Notes: a model not told the origin generated them from the letters alone. A stretch of 45,702 nt of DNA from an uncultured Erysipelotrichaceae bacterium (GCA_948444795.1 CAOJUX010000007.1:1-45702), one strand, 5' to 3'. Shown: positions 25,225 through 34,206, counted from the first letter of the stretch. Numbers and translations are program-made.

Positions 25225-26730
25225 ATGAAAAAAATATTAACAATAATTTTAGATGGTTTTGGCTATAGTACTGATAAAGAAGGAAACGCTATTGCATCAG
25301 CATCTCCTAAAGAATTTGAGTATTTGTGGGGAAATTATCCTCATGCTTTATTAGAAGCTTCAGGACCTGCTATAGGCCTATTGGAAGGGCAATTTGGAAA
25401 TAGCGAAGTAGGACATATGACCATAGGAGCAGGAAGAAAAATAACTCAAAATATAGATCGTATTCATGAATATTTAAATAATAAAATTTTAGAGGACGAA
25501 AAATTTAAAAATTTAGTAAATGATACAATAAATAATAATAAAAGAATACATTTAATGGGATTATTTAGTGATGGAAAAGTGCACTCCGATATGAATCATT
25601 TTTTAAAATTATATAAAAGATTAGTTCAAAATGATATCAAAAATATTTATTTTCATTTAATAACTGATGGAAGAGACACTAAAACTAATGTTTCATATAA
25701 ATATATAGAAGAGTTAAATAATGAAATAATGGAAAATAAAGTTGGTAAAATAGCAACTATTTGTGGAAGATATTATGCTATGGATCGTGATAATAAAATA
25801 GAAAGAACTAAAGTTTATTATGATTTAGTAGTAAATGGTATAGGAAATAAAATAAATGATATTGAAGGAGCAATTAATACATTATATCAAAAAAATGTAA
25901 CAGACGAATTTTTATATCCTCTTTTAATAGATGATGAAGGTACTATAAAAGATGGAGATATTTTAATATGGATAAATTATCGAACTGATAGAGCAAAACA
26001 AATTTTGGATGCAATAACTACTATTGAGTATAATAAATTTACTACTAAAAAGTTTAATAGTTTAAAAACATTTTCATTTATCCCAATTGATGATAATATA
26101 AAAACAGAATATTTTTTAGAAGATGAACCTATAAAAAATCCTTTAGGAATTTATTTGTCTCAACTAGGGCTTACTCAAGCTCGAATTGCTGAAACTGAAA
26201 AATATGCTCATGTAACCTATTTTTTTGATGGGAAATATAATGGAAACATAGAAAATTGTTCAAAACATTTAATACCATCATTAAAAATAAAAACTTATGA
26301 TTTAGATCCAAGAATGAGTGCTGTTGCAGTAACAAAAGAAACACTTAGTTGTATGGAACAAGACCTAGACTTTATTTTAGTAAATTTTGCTAATCCCGAT
26401 ATGGTAGGTCACACAGGATCATATGATGCAACAGTAAAAGCTATAATGTCTGTAGATGCTTGTTTAAAGAAAATAATAGAAGAAGCAGAAAATAATTTTT
26501 ATACTGTAATAGTAACTGCTGATCATGGCAATGCCGATAAAATGATAGATAATGAAGGAAATATTGTAACAACTCATACTAATGCAAAAGTGCCCTTTAT
26601 TATTACAGATAAAAGTGTTAAAATAAATAGTAATGGAGATTTAACAAATATAGCTCCAACCATATTAGACTATATGGATATTGCAATTCCAAAAGAAATG
26701 AGAGAAAGTAAAAGTTTATTAATCAGATAG
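25225..26730 (+). CDS. gpmI: 2,3-bisphosphoglycerate-independent phosphoglycerate mutase
   Basis: Interconverts 3- and 2-phosphoglycerate with a metal-bound phosphoserine intermediate. The 501-residue protein has D10 in IILDGFG, the catalytic S60 in GQFGNSEVGH, TDGRDTKTN, CGRYYAMDRD, NYRTDRAKQ, the late FANPDMVGHTG and TADHGNAD. Length is typical. It belongs with gap-pgk-tpi but is separated from them by spo0A and two envelope-related genes. The gene after it starts ten bases on, so they may share a message. Confidence 0.97.
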   Translation: MKKILTIILDGFGYSTDKEGNAIASASPKEFEYLWGNYPHALLEASGPAIGLLEGQFGNSEVGHMTIGAGRKITQNIDRIHEYLNNKILEDEKFKNLVNDTINNNKRIHLMGLFSDGKVHSDMNHFLKLYKRLVQNDIKNIYFHLITDGRDTKTNVSYKYIEELNNEIMENKVGKIATICGRYYAMDRDNKIERTKVYYDLVVNGIGNKINDIEGAINTLYQKNVTDEFLYPLLIDDEGTIKDGDILIWINYRTDRAKQILDAITTIEYNKFTTKKFNSLKTFSFIPIDDNIKTEYFLEDEPIKNPLGIYLSQLGLTQARIAETEKYAHVTYFFDGKYNGNIENCSKHLIPSLKIKTYDLDPRMSAVAVTKETLSCMEQDLDFILVNFANPDMVGHTGSYDATVKAIMSVDACLKKIIEEAENNFYTVIVTADHGNADKMIDNEGNIVTTHTNAKVPFIITDKSVKINSNGDLTNIAPTILDYMDIAIPKEMRESKSLLIR

Positions 26731-26740
26731 GGGGATATAT

Positions 26741-28078
26741 ATGAAGAAAATAATTTTTGCAATATTTTTATGGATTTTGCCACTAACCGTATATGCTGGA
26801 AATATATCATGGGAAAGTACAACTCATAGTTATAATGATACTTATGATATTATTATAAAAGCAAATGATACAAGTGCCAATTATTTTTCTGGTACTTTAA
26901 ATATTACTAATGGTACTATAACAAAAATTTCTATGAGTAATGGCTGGATAAATAAAACTGGAGGAAGTAATAGTTTCTATTTTTATCATAATGGAATATC
27001 AAGTGGTAGTTTTGTAATAGCGACTGTGACTGTTAAAATGACAGGACATAGTACTTATTATATTGGGAATCCAAATTATGGAACAAATAAATGTACAAAA
27101 GATAATTATAATATTTTATATAATGAAAATGGAAATGTAGTTGACCAAAATACTTATAATAATAGTTATTGTAGTAAAAGTAATGATGCTACATTAAAAT
27201 CTTTAGAAATAAATAATTATTCATTAAATAAAATATTTAATAAAAATTCAACTACATATAACACTTTTGTGCCTAATAATATATCCAGTGTATCCTTTAA
27301 AGCAGAGCCAAACCATCCTAAAGCTATTATAACAAGTGGTTTATCTTGTAATTTAAAAGGCAATATTACTGTATGTAGAATAGAAGTAAAAGCCGAAAAT
27401 GGTAAAACTAATACATATTTTGTTAATGTTTATAAAAATAATGATTCTAATAATACATCAAATAATGATATTAATAATTTTAAAGTTCATAATGGGGTAT
27501 TAAATAAACCATTTAATATAAATACTAACTATTATGAAGTTAAAGTAGATGACAATACAGACTATATATATTTTGAATTTGATACTCCAAGTAATCATTA
27601 TAATCAAAAATGTAGTAGTAAAGCTGATACGTGTAGCTTTAATGTTAATGTTAATAATAGAAAATATTCTTATACTTTTAAATTAAATTCAAACAATAAT
27701 ATTGCTACAACTAATACCAATAATACATCAAGTAATAATAGTTATACAACTAAGAAAGTTAAATCAGCAACTAGTAATAATAGTACAAAAAAGAATGCAA
27801 AAACTAATAAAGATGGTAGTGTTTCTAAACAAAATGAAGTAACTATTGAAGAAACAAATAAAAATGATGAAATTATAAATGATGAAGATAAAACTATTAA
27901 TCCAATTGATAATTCTAAAAAAAGAAATAAAAAAGAAGTAAAAGAAGAAGAAACAACTAAAGAACAAGAAAATGATTCTAAAAAAGATGTTTTCCAAAAA
28001 AATACATTTTTTGTTATTTTAGCTGGAGTAAACTTAACCCTTGGAATAATTATTGGTAGATTTATTAAAAGAAGATAA
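26741..28078 (+). CDS. Surface protein with cohesin-like and cadherin-like domains, C-terminal anchor
   Basis: Exported 445-residue protein of unknown binding target. It has a signal peptide (about 1-20, IFLWILPLTVYAG), a cohesin-like beta domain (about 20-140), a cadherin-like beta-sandwich (about 150-230, SNDATLKSLEINNYSLN ... TNTYFVNVYKN), a second related repeat (about 240-315), a low-complexity Asn/Ser/Thr then Lys/Glu-rich stalk (about 320-415), and a C-terminal helix followed by KRR that anchors it in the membrane. Paired Cys in each beta domain suggest disulfides. The stalk is Asn-rich, reflecting AT bias. Start supported by GGGGG-type ribosome site. Confidence 0.72.
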   Translation: MKKIIFAIFLWILPLTVYAGNISWESTTHSYNDTYDIIIKANDTSANYFSGTLNITNGTITKISMSNGWINKTGGSNSFYFYHNGISSGSFVIATVTVKMTGHSTYYIGNPNYGTNKCTKDNYNILYNENGNVVDQNTYNNSYCSKSNDATLKSLEINNYSLNKIFNKNSTTYNTFVPNNISSVSFKAEPNHPKAIITSGLSCNLKGNITVCRIEVKAENGKTNTYFVNVYKNNDSNNTSNNDINNFKVHNGVLNKPFNINTNYYEVKVDDNTDYIYFEFDTPSNHYNQKCSSKADTCSFNVNVNNRKYSYTFKLNSNNNIATTNTNNTSSNNSYTTKKVKSATSNNSTKKNAKTNKDGSVSKQNEVTIEETNKNDEIINDEDKTINPIDNSKKRNKKEVKEEETTKEQENDSKKDVFQKNTFFVILAGVNLTLGIIIGRFIKRR

Positions 28079-28104
28079 TTCTATCATAAGTTTATAAGAA
28101 GTTT

Positions 28105-28152
28105 AAAGAACACTAAAATAGTAAATTACAATTGCTAATAGCGTTCTTTTTT
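28105..28152 (+). terminator. Terminator after the surface protein
   Basis: AAAGAAC (28105-28111) pairs with GTTCTTT (28143-28149) with further pairing inside the loop (TAGTAA/TTGCTA), then T. Confidence 0.7.
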
Positions 28153-28183
28153 GTATGAATTTAACTAAAAAACTTTTAATATT

Positions 28184-28192
28184 TGATATAAT
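28184..28192 (+). promoter_or_regulatory. Extended -10 of the 28232 operon
   Basis: TGATATAAT 39 bases before the start codon. Confidence 0.5.
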
Positions 28193-28231
28193 GTAGTATA
28201 ATTATAAATACCTTATATAGAGAGGTGGAAT

Positions 28232-28720
28232 ATGAAAAAATTAAAGAATTTATGGGTTGAAAATCGTGTATTATTTGTACTGTTTATTACTGTCATAGTT
28301 TGTATTTTTATTATAATAGGAGTTTGTGTAAAATATTTTTTTGGTTCATCTGATTCCAGTTATGGTGAAAGACTTGAAGGAATAGAAAAAGTAGAAGTAA
28401 CAAATGATATAAAAAATAATTATTTAAATAAAATGAAAGAAGATACTTCAATTAAAGATGTAAGTATTTTAAATAAAGGTAGAATTATTTATATAACATT
28501 AAATTTTAATGAACCAACAACATTAATAGAAGCAGAAAGTAAAGCATTATCTTCACTAGAAAATTTTGATGAAAATTATCAAGCTTATTATGATTTTAAT
28601 ATTACATTGAAACAAGATGAAAGCAGTACTTCTTCGGGATTCTTAATTATGGGGGCTAAAAATGCAAATGGTACTGGACTAAGTTGGAATAATAATACAG
28701 AAGTCAATAATGGAGAGTAG
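28232..28720 (+). CDS. Small membrane-anchored protein, unknown function
   Basis: A 162-residue protein with one N-terminal transmembrane helix (about 13-38) and an extracellular domain containing SIKDVSILNKGRIIYITLNF and a Ser/Asn-rich tail. I do not recognise a named family. GAGAGGTGG supports the start. It is two bases from the receptor gene downstream and forms an operon with it and yihY, so it may be an accessory subunit of that receptor. Confidence 0.6.
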   Translation: MKKLKNLWVENRVLFVLFITVIVCIFIIIGVCVKYFFGSSDSSYGERLEGIEKVEVTNDIKNNYLNKMKEDTSIKDVSILNKGRIIYITLNFNEPTTLIEAESKALSSLENFDENYQAYYDFNITLKQDESSTSSGFLIMGAKNANGTGLSWNNNTEVNNGE

Positions 28721-28722
28721 TT

Positions 28723-30741
28723 ATGAAAAAGAAGAAAATTATAATTATAATAATAATATTACTTTTGATTGGAATAATCGGAGGAATTATATATTGGAAT
28801 TTTAAAGATAATAACAAATTGACTGCTGATGAAAAAAGGTATTTAGCAAGTAATATAAAAACTGTTCAAAATATCAATGTTATTAATAATGTTAATATTT
28901 TTGGCTCTGATGGAAAAGGATTATTTTATGATTTTATTGATGATTTTTCTAGGAATTATAGTATAAAATTTAATAATGTAACTTATAATTTGACTGAAAA
29001 TGTAAATGGTTTATCTTTTACAAGCGGAAATACTATAGCAGAAAATGAGCTTGCTTTTTATGAAGATCATTATGTATTAGTATCAAAAAAATATGAATAT
29101 ATAAGTGATTTTAATAAAATAAAAGATTTAAAAATAGGTGTTACTCAAGACTCATTATCTTATATAAGTAGTTTTATAAATAATAATGTTTCACTAAATA
29201 CTTATAAAAATAGTGAAGAATTACTAAAAAATTTTGATGAACAAGAAAATATTAAATATATACTAGTACCATTAAATATATACATGGATACTATTCTTTC
29301 TAAAAATTATTCTATAGTATATCATTTTGGAGATATGAAATATTATTATAAATTATCAGGTGATAATAGTGCTTTAAACAATATATTAAAAAAATATTAT
29401 AATAAATGGAGCAAAAATCATTTTGATGAATATTATAGAAAACACTTATTTGATTTGTTTCAAGAAAATTTAAAAATATCACAAACAGAAATTGATGCTA
29501 TGCAAAGTATTTCATATAATTATGGAATGTTTGATTATAGTCCTTATGAAATTTTAACAGGAGGAAATTATGGAGGAATAATAGCTCAAATTATGAGTGA
29601 ATTTAAAGAGTTTAGTGGAATAGATATAAAATTTGTTAAATATAAAAATGAAAAAAAATATCTAAATGCAATAAATAAAGGTGATGCTAATATCTATTTT
29701 AATTTCTTTAGTTCAAATAATAATTTCACTAATATTCATTCTACTATTCCAATAAATTTTGAAGTACTAATAAATAAAAAAGATAGCCAAGTAATAAATT
29801 CATTAGCATCTTTAAAAAATCAAGAGGTATATCTATATGGAAATAGTATTTTGAATTCATTATTATCAGCTAATAATAGTTTAAAAATTAAAACTTATAA
29901 AGATTTAGGTGAGTTAAAAAAAGCTGTTAAAAAAGAAAAGATAATTATTATGGATAGTACAATGTATACAGCTTATCGTAATAATATTTTAAATGACTAT
30001 AGTTCAAGATATACTGGTACATTAAATAATGACTACTTATTTAAAACATCAGCTAATGAAACTTTTAATAAATTATTTCAAAATTATATTAATATGAAAG
30101 ATATAAAAGAAATAATTAATAAAGGTATTTACAATCATGATTTAACTTATAAAACAGGAACAATTACTGGTACTATTGCTCGCTATTTTATGTATATATT
30201 ATTAATATTTGTAATTACCTTCTTATATGTTTATAAAGTGACTAAAAAAGTAAAAATATCTAAAAAAATCAAAAAAGAAGATAAACTTAAATATATTGAT
30301 CAGTTAACATCATTAAAAAATCGAAATTATTTATCAGAAAATATGGAAGCGTGGGATAAAAATACTGTTTATCCCCAAACTATTATTGTAGTAGGTTTAA
30401 ATAATTTACAAGAGATAAATGACACAGTAAGTTATGAACAAGGAGATGTCCAAATAAAAAGTGCTGCCAATATTTTAGTTAAAAACCAGTTAGATAATAG
30501 TGATATTATAAGAACTGATGGTAATGAATTTGTTATATATTTAGTAGGGTATGCCCAAAAACAAATAACAAGTTATATTCATAAACTAAATAAAGAATTT
30601 AAAAAACTACCATATAATTATGGGGCATCTATCGGATATAGCATGATTACAGATGATATAAAATCAATAGAAGATGCAATAAACGAAGCAATAGAAGACG
30701 TAAATAAACAAAAGAAAAATGTTAAAAAAGAGGAATTATAA
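28723..30741 (+). CDS. Receptor with two solute-binding-like domains and degenerate GGDEF domain
   Basis: A 672-residue sensor. It has an N-terminal helix (5-25), two tandem extracellular solute-binding-protein-3-like domains (about 50-250 and 265-480), a second helix (about 487-507) and a cytoplasmic GGDEF-family domain (about 520-672) with DQLTSLKNRNYL at its start. The signature is RTDGNEF (599-603 DGNEF), so both the first Gly and the metal-binding Asp are altered and cyclase activity is unlikely. It may bind nucleotide or act by protein contacts. It overlaps yihY by one base. Confidence 0.78.
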   Translation: MKKKKIIIIIIILLLIGIIGGIIYWNFKDNNKLTADEKRYLASNIKTVQNINVINNVNIFGSDGKGLFYDFIDDFSRNYSIKFNNVTYNLTENVNGLSFTSGNTIAENELAFYEDHYVLVSKKYEYISDFNKIKDLKIGVTQDSLSYISSFINNNVSLNTYKNSEELLKNFDEQENIKYILVPLNIYMDTILSKNYSIVYHFGDMKYYYKLSGDNSALNNILKKYYNKWSKNHFDEYYRKHLFDLFQENLKISQTEIDAMQSISYNYGMFDYSPYEILTGGNYGGIIAQIMSEFKEFSGIDIKFVKYKNEKKYLNAINKGDANIYFNFFSSNNNFTNIHSTIPINFEVLINKKDSQVINSLASLKNQEVYLYGNSILNSLLSANNSLKIKTYKDLGELKKAVKKEKIIIMDSTMYTAYRNNILNDYSSRYTGTLNNDYLFKTSANETFNKLFQNYINMKDIKEIINKGIYNHDLTYKTGTITGTIARYFMYILLIFVITFLYVYKVTKKVKISKKIKKEDKLKYIDQLTSLKNRNYLSENMEAWDKNTVYPQTIIVVGLNNLQEINDTVSYEQGDVQIKSAANILVKNQLDNSDIIRTDGNEFVIYLVGYAQKQITSYIHKLNKEFKKLPYNYGASIGYSMITDDIKSIEDAINEAIEDVNKQKKNVKKEEL

Positions 30742-31580
30742 TGATTACGAGGTTAAAAAATTTTTTAAATAATGTTTATGTTGTAATCAAAAGGCCAGAA
30801 ATGTTACTTCTACCAGGACAACTGGCTTTCTTTTTTATATTATCTGTAGTTCCCATATTAACTATAATAAGCTATGGCTCAACAATTCTTAATTTGCCAG
30901 TTGATATAATATTTAATTTTTTGTCTGGAGCGTTTGGTGGAAATCTAGCAGGATTATTAACACCCGTAGTAGCAAAACCTAATGTGACATTAAGTTTTTT
31001 TATAACTATCTTAATGGGATTTTATATAGCGAGTAATGGAGCATCATCAATAATAATTACATCAAATCATATATATGGAATTAAAAACTCATCCTTTATT
31101 AAAAGGAAAATAAAAGGTCTTATAATGACAACAATTTTAGTTCTTCTATTTACTTTTATTTTAATATTTCTAGTATTTGGTAAAAATATTATAGGTATAA
31201 TTGAAATGGCAAATATTGATACGCGTGTAATATCACTAGCTTATAATATAATTAAAGGCCCAATTACATGGTTAATAATATTCATTTTTATAAAAATAAT
31301 CTATACTATGGCTCCTGATAGAAAAATACCAAGTAGTTATGTTAATTATGGGGCAGTTTTTACGACAATTATGTGGATTATAGTAACATCAATTTATTCA
31401 TATTATACAAGCCATTTTGCTAATTACACAATATATTATGGGGGTCTTGCCAATATTATTATATTAATGTTATGGGTATATTTTTTAGCATATATATTTG
31501 TTATAGGAATGGCACTAAATTACAAGGAAGAAATTGTTAAATTGGAAAAAACAGGGACAATTAAACTAGATTTTAAGTAA
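30741..31580 (+). CDS. YihY/virulence factor BrkB family membrane protein
   Basis: A six-helix inner-membrane protein (279 residues) of the YihY family, formerly misannotated as RNase BN. Motifs include LLPGQLAFFFILSVVPIL near 25-42, SNGASSIIITSNHIYG, the conserved MAPDRKIPSSYVNYGAVF and the end LMLWVYFLAYIFVIGMALN. The function of the family is unsettled; transport or envelope roles are proposed. The start overlaps the receptor stop (TAATG), making translational coupling likely. Confidence 0.9.
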   Translation: MITRLKNFLNNVYVVIKRPEMLLLPGQLAFFFILSVVPILTIISYGSTILNLPVDIIFNFLSGAFGGNLAGLLTPVVAKPNVTLSFFITILMGFYIASNGASSIIITSNHIYGIKNSSFIKRKIKGLIMTTILVLLFTFILIFLVFGKNIIGIIEMANIDTRVISLAYNIIKGPITWLIIFIFIKIIYTMAPDRKIPSSYVNYGAVFTTIMWIIVTSIYSYYTSHFANYTIYYGGLANIIILMLWVYFLAYIFVIGMALNYKEEIVKLEKTGTIKLDFK

Positions 31581-31582
31581 AT

Positions 31583-31628
31583 AATAAATTTGTACACAAG
31601 TATTACTTAGTACACCAAATTTATTTTT
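31583..31628 (+). terminator. Terminator after yihY
   Basis: AATAAATTTG (31583-31592) pairs with CAAATTTATT (31616-31625) with inner GTAC/GTAC pairing, then TTT. Confidence 0.65.
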
Positions 31629-31678
31629 GATATCAACTTAATATTATAGGTATTAACGATATTGAAAAGTAATACTTA

Positions 31679-31708
31679 AAAAGAAAGGTTTAAACTTTCT
31701 TTTTTTTA
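31679..31708 (+). terminator. Second terminator before the small exported peptide
   Basis: AAGAAAG (31681-31687), loop GTTTAAA, CTTTCTT (31695-31701), then a T-run; no gene lies between this and the yihY terminator. Confidence 0.7.
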
Positions 31709-31714
31709 GTAGTA

Positions 31715-31723
31715 TGCTATAAT
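31715..31723 (+). promoter_or_regulatory. Extended -10 of the small peptide gene
   Basis: TGCTATAAT 36 bases before the start codon. Confidence 0.5.
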
Positions 31724-31758
31724 TTTATAAAATATATTAAAAAGAAAGAAGAGATAAG

Positions 31759-31992
31759 ATGAAAATCAAAAATAAAAAAACAAATTATAGTAAAAAAAGT
31801 AAGTATTTAGCTTTGTTTATTATATCAACAATTTTAGTTAATCAGCAAGTACTTCCTACTTATATAAAAGAAGAAGAATTTGAACTAAAAATAGAAAAAA
31901 ATGAAGAAAGTGTGAATTTAACTAGAAAAAAGATAAAAAAGAATACCAATAATATAAACAAAGGTTATAAAAGAAAAATTAATATGATATAA
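31759..31992 (+). CDS. Small basic exported peptide, unknown
   Basis: A 77-residue product: Lys-rich N-terminus, one hydrophobic segment (about 17-33, LALFIISTILVNQQVLP) that could be a signal sequence, then an acidic stretch and a Lys/Asn-rich C-terminus. It has its own promoter and an AAGAAGAGA ribosome site. The promoter of rlmB overlaps its stop codon. I recognise no family; it could be a secreted peptide or a short membrane protein. Confidence 0.5.
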   Translation: MKIKNKKTNYSKKSKYLALFIISTILVNQQVLPTYIKEEEFELKIEKNEESVNLTRKKIKKNTNNINKGYKRKINMI

Positions 31993-31993
31993 T
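31985..31993 (+). promoter_or_regulatory. Extended -10 of rlmB-sigH
   Basis: TGATATAAT overlapping the stop codon of the preceding small gene, 26 bases before rlmB. Confidence 0.5.
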
Positions 31994-32019
31994 AATCCCT
32001 AATTGGAGTGTGATTAAAA

Positions 32020-32697
32020 ATGCTAGTATATGGAAAAAATGTTTTAAAAGATATTGAAGTAGAAAAAATTCATAAAGTGTATATTATAGATAATTTTAAA
32101 GATAATAAAATAATGGCATATATTAAAAAAAATAATATAAAATATGTAAATACTAAAAAGGATCAATTAGACAGAATGATAAAAGGTAATCATCAAGGTA
32201 TAATAATTGATATTGATGATTATAAATATTATAAATACGAAGATCTTTTAAAAGAAGAATTTATAGTAGTTTTAGATCATATAGAAGATGTTCATAATTT
32301 AGGAGCGATAATAAGAACTTGTGAAGCCGCAGGGATAAAATCTATTGTAATAGCTAAAGATAGATGCGCAAGAGTAAATGAAACCGTTATGAAAACAAGC
32401 TGTGGAGCTTTAGATAGAGTAAAAATAGTTGAAGTGACAAATATAAGTGATACTTTAAAAAAACTTCAAAAAGAAAACTATTTTATTTATGCTTCCTTTA
32501 TGGATGGAGAAGATTATAGAAAAATAAATTATAATGGCAAAAAAGTATTAGTTATTGGAAATGAAGGAAAAGGAGTTTCAACAGTAGTAGAAAAAATAAC
32601 AGATTTTAGAATAGGTATTCCTATGAAAGGAAAAGTAAATTCTCTTAATGCAAGTGTTGCTGCAGGAATACTTATTTATAAGATGATTGGAGAATAA
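32020..32697 (+). CDS. rlmB: 23S rRNA 2'-O-ribose methyltransferase, TrmH/RlmB family
   Basis: SPOUT-class enzyme that methylates a ribose 2'-OH, probably of G2251 in 23S rRNA. The start MLVYGKNVLKDI and a short substrate-binding domain (about 1-75) precede the SpoU domain with HNLGAIIRTCEAAG, IGNEGKGVS and IPMKGKVNSLNASVAAGI, the three cofactor motifs. Length 225 is on the short side. The gene order rlmB-sigH is conserved in Bacillota; yacP, usually between them, is missing. Confidence 0.92.
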   Translation: MLVYGKNVLKDIEVEKIHKVYIIDNFKDNKIMAYIKKNNIKYVNTKKDQLDRMIKGNHQGIIIDIDDYKYYKYEDLLKEEFIVVLDHIEDVHNLGAIIRTCEAAGIKSIVIAKDRCARVNETVMKTSCGALDRVKIVEVTNISDTLKKLQKENYFIYASFMDGEDYRKINYNGKKVLVIGNEGKGVSTVVEKITDFRIGIPMKGKVNSLNASVAAGILIYKMIGE

Positions 32698-32698
32698 T

Positions 32699-33322
32699 AT
32701 GGATTACACTGAATACAATGATAATGAATTATATAGTTTAATATGCGAAAATAATGAGGATGCTAAAGATATATTATTTTTAAAATATAAATATATAATA
32801 GATATTGCTATAAAAAAATATGCTTTTACTGCAATGAAATATAGTTTTGAATACAAAGATCTTTATCAAGAAGCTTTAGTTGGATTTTCAAAGGCTATAA
32901 AATCTTATAATGAAGAAAAAAATGCCTCTTTGCCAACTTTTATAAATATATGTGTAGAGAGAAGATTACAAAATATTATAAGGCAGGCTAGAAGAATCAA
33001 AAATAAATTTTTTCTTGAGAGTTTATCTTTAGATTATGTTTATGAGCAATATGAAGTACCTTTGCGTGATGTCATAAGCGATGATAATAAAAATGATCCG
33101 CTTGAAAGCATAAGTTTTGACGAAAGTTTTGATGAGTTATTAGATACTATTAAAAACTCTTTATCAGAAAATGAATATGAAGTATACAAATTATTAATAA
33201 CAGGAGAGTCTTATAGCGATATTGCCAAAATTTTAGGTAAAAATGTTAAACAAATTGATAATGCTATTCAAAGAATAAAAAATAAAATAAAATTTATTAT
33301 AAAAGAAAGACAAAGTGCTTGA
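32699..33322 (+). CDS. sigH: Sigma-70 family factor, SigH (Spo0H)-like
   Basis: Alternative sigma factor. The 207-residue protein has region 2 (about 5-90) with YKDLYQEALVGFSKAIKSY and FINICVERRLQNIIRQARR, and region 4 (about 145-205) with LSENEYEVYKLLITGESYSDIAKILG and the recognition helix VKQIDNAIQRIKNKI. The position between rlmB and secE-nusG is that of sigH in Bacillus, where SigH directs the switch to sporulation. The TTG 12 bases upstream overlaps GGAG, so the ATG is the start. Confidence 0.88.
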   Translation: MDYTEYNDNELYSLICENNEDAKDILFLKYKYIIDIAIKKYAFTAMKYSFEYKDLYQEALVGFSKAIKSYNEEKNASLPTFINICVERRLQNIIRQARRIKNKFFLESLSLDYVYEQYEVPLRDVISDDNKNDPLESISFDESFDELLDTIKNSLSENEYEVYKLLITGESYSDIAKILGKNVKQIDNAIQRIKNKIKFIIKERQSA

Positions 33323-33338
33323 TTTTAAGTCTTTTTTA

Positions 33339-33377
33339 TGTTAAATTATTTTTAACAAACACATAAGTGTTTTTATT
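33339..33377 (+). terminator. Weak hairpins between sigH and secE
   Basis: TGTTAAA/TTTAACA (33339-33357) and AACAC-ATAA-GTGTT (about 33357-33369) followed by TTTATTTT. The second could act as a partial terminator or attenuator before secE. Confidence 0.35.
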
Positions 33378-33399
33378 TTGGAAAAAAGAGGTTAATCTA

Positions 33400-33615
33400 A
33401 TGAAAAAGAAAGATAAAGAAAATTCTAAAAAAAAGCAAAAAAATAAAGTATCTTTTTTAAAAGGCATAAAAAGTGAAATGAAAAAAGTAACATGGCCAGC
33501 TAAAAAAGATATTCTTAAGTATTCTATAGCAACATTAATATTATGTATTGTAGTAGTATTATTCTTTCAGTTATTAAATTTAGGATTATCATTTATAAAA
33601 GGAGTATTTAACTAA
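33400..33615 (+). CDS. secE: Preprotein translocase subunit SecE
   Basis: Single-helix subunit that stabilises SecY in the export channel. The 71-residue protein has a Lys-rich cytoplasmic start, the amphipathic helix FLKGIKSEMKKVTWPAKKD, and one transmembrane helix (about 43-66). KKVTWPAKK is the SecE signature. GAGG eight bases upstream supports ATG 33400 rather than 33367. The rpmG (L33) gene that precedes secE in Bacillus is absent. nusG overlaps by one base. Confidence 0.95.
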   Translation: MKKKDKENSKKKQKNKVSFLKGIKSEMKKVTWPAKKDILKYSIATLILCIVVVLFFQLLNLGLSFIKGVFN

Positions 33616-34148
33616 TGGAAAAATTATGGTATGTAATTACGACTTATGTTGGTCATGAAGCAAATGTTAAAGATAAATTGGAAGCACGTACTGAATCAAT
33701 GGGCATGCAAGATAATATTTTTCGCGTAATTATACCTGAGACTGTAGAAATAGAAATTAAAGATGGTGTAAAAAAAGAAAAAGTAAAAAAAATGTTTCCT
33801 GGCTATGTATTTGTTGAAATGGTAATGAGTGATGAAGCTTGGTATGCTGTGCGTAACACTCCAGGAGTTACAGGTTTTATTGGCTCAAGTGGTAAAGGAG
33901 CAAAACCAACGCCAGTCCCTCCTAATGAAATTGATCATATTTTAGTTACTATGGGAATGTCAAGAGTTGATATTGAATCAGAACTTAAAGTTGGAGATAA
34001 AGTAAATATTATTGATGGACCATTTAAAGGAATGATTGGCACAATTGATTCTATTGATACAGAAAATGAAAGATTAAATGTTTTAATAGATTTATTCGGC
34101 CAAGAAACTCCAGTAGAAGTTGAATTATTCCAAGTAAGTAAAGCGTAA
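33615..34148 (+). CDS. nusG: Transcription termination/antitermination protein NusG
   Basis: Binds RNA polymerase and links it to Rho or the ribosome. In 177 residues: the NGN domain (about 1-105) with WYVITTYVGHEANVK, KMFPGYVFVEM and VRNTPGVTGFIG, and a C-terminal KOW domain (about 125-177) with VGDKVNIIDGPFKGMIGTI. AAGGAG precedes the ATG. It is normally followed by rplK; here a terminator and 1.7 kb of decayed DNA intervene. Confidence 0.97.
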   Translation: MEKLWYVITTYVGHEANVKDKLEARTESMGMQDNIFRVIIPETVEIEIKDGVKKEKVKKMFPGYVFVEMVMSDEAWYAVRNTPGVTGFIGSSGKGAKPTPVPPNEIDHILVTMGMSRVDIESELKVGDKVNIIDGPFKGMIGTIDSIDTENERLNVLIDLFGQETPVEVELFQVSKA

Positions 34149-34169
34149 AATAAAAAATAAAATTGTAAG

Positions 34170-34206
34170 AAAAATGCAGACATAAGAAACTTGTTTGCAT
34201 TTTTTA
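34170..34206 (+). terminator. Terminator after nusG
   Basis: AAAAATGCA (34170-34178) pairs with TGCATTTTT (34196-34204), extended by ACA/TGT inside, then T. Confidence 0.8.

Noticed and set aside
31626-31680. Possible small RNA between the two terminators after yihY
   Set aside because: No convincing promoter between the hairpins; tandem terminators explain the structure.
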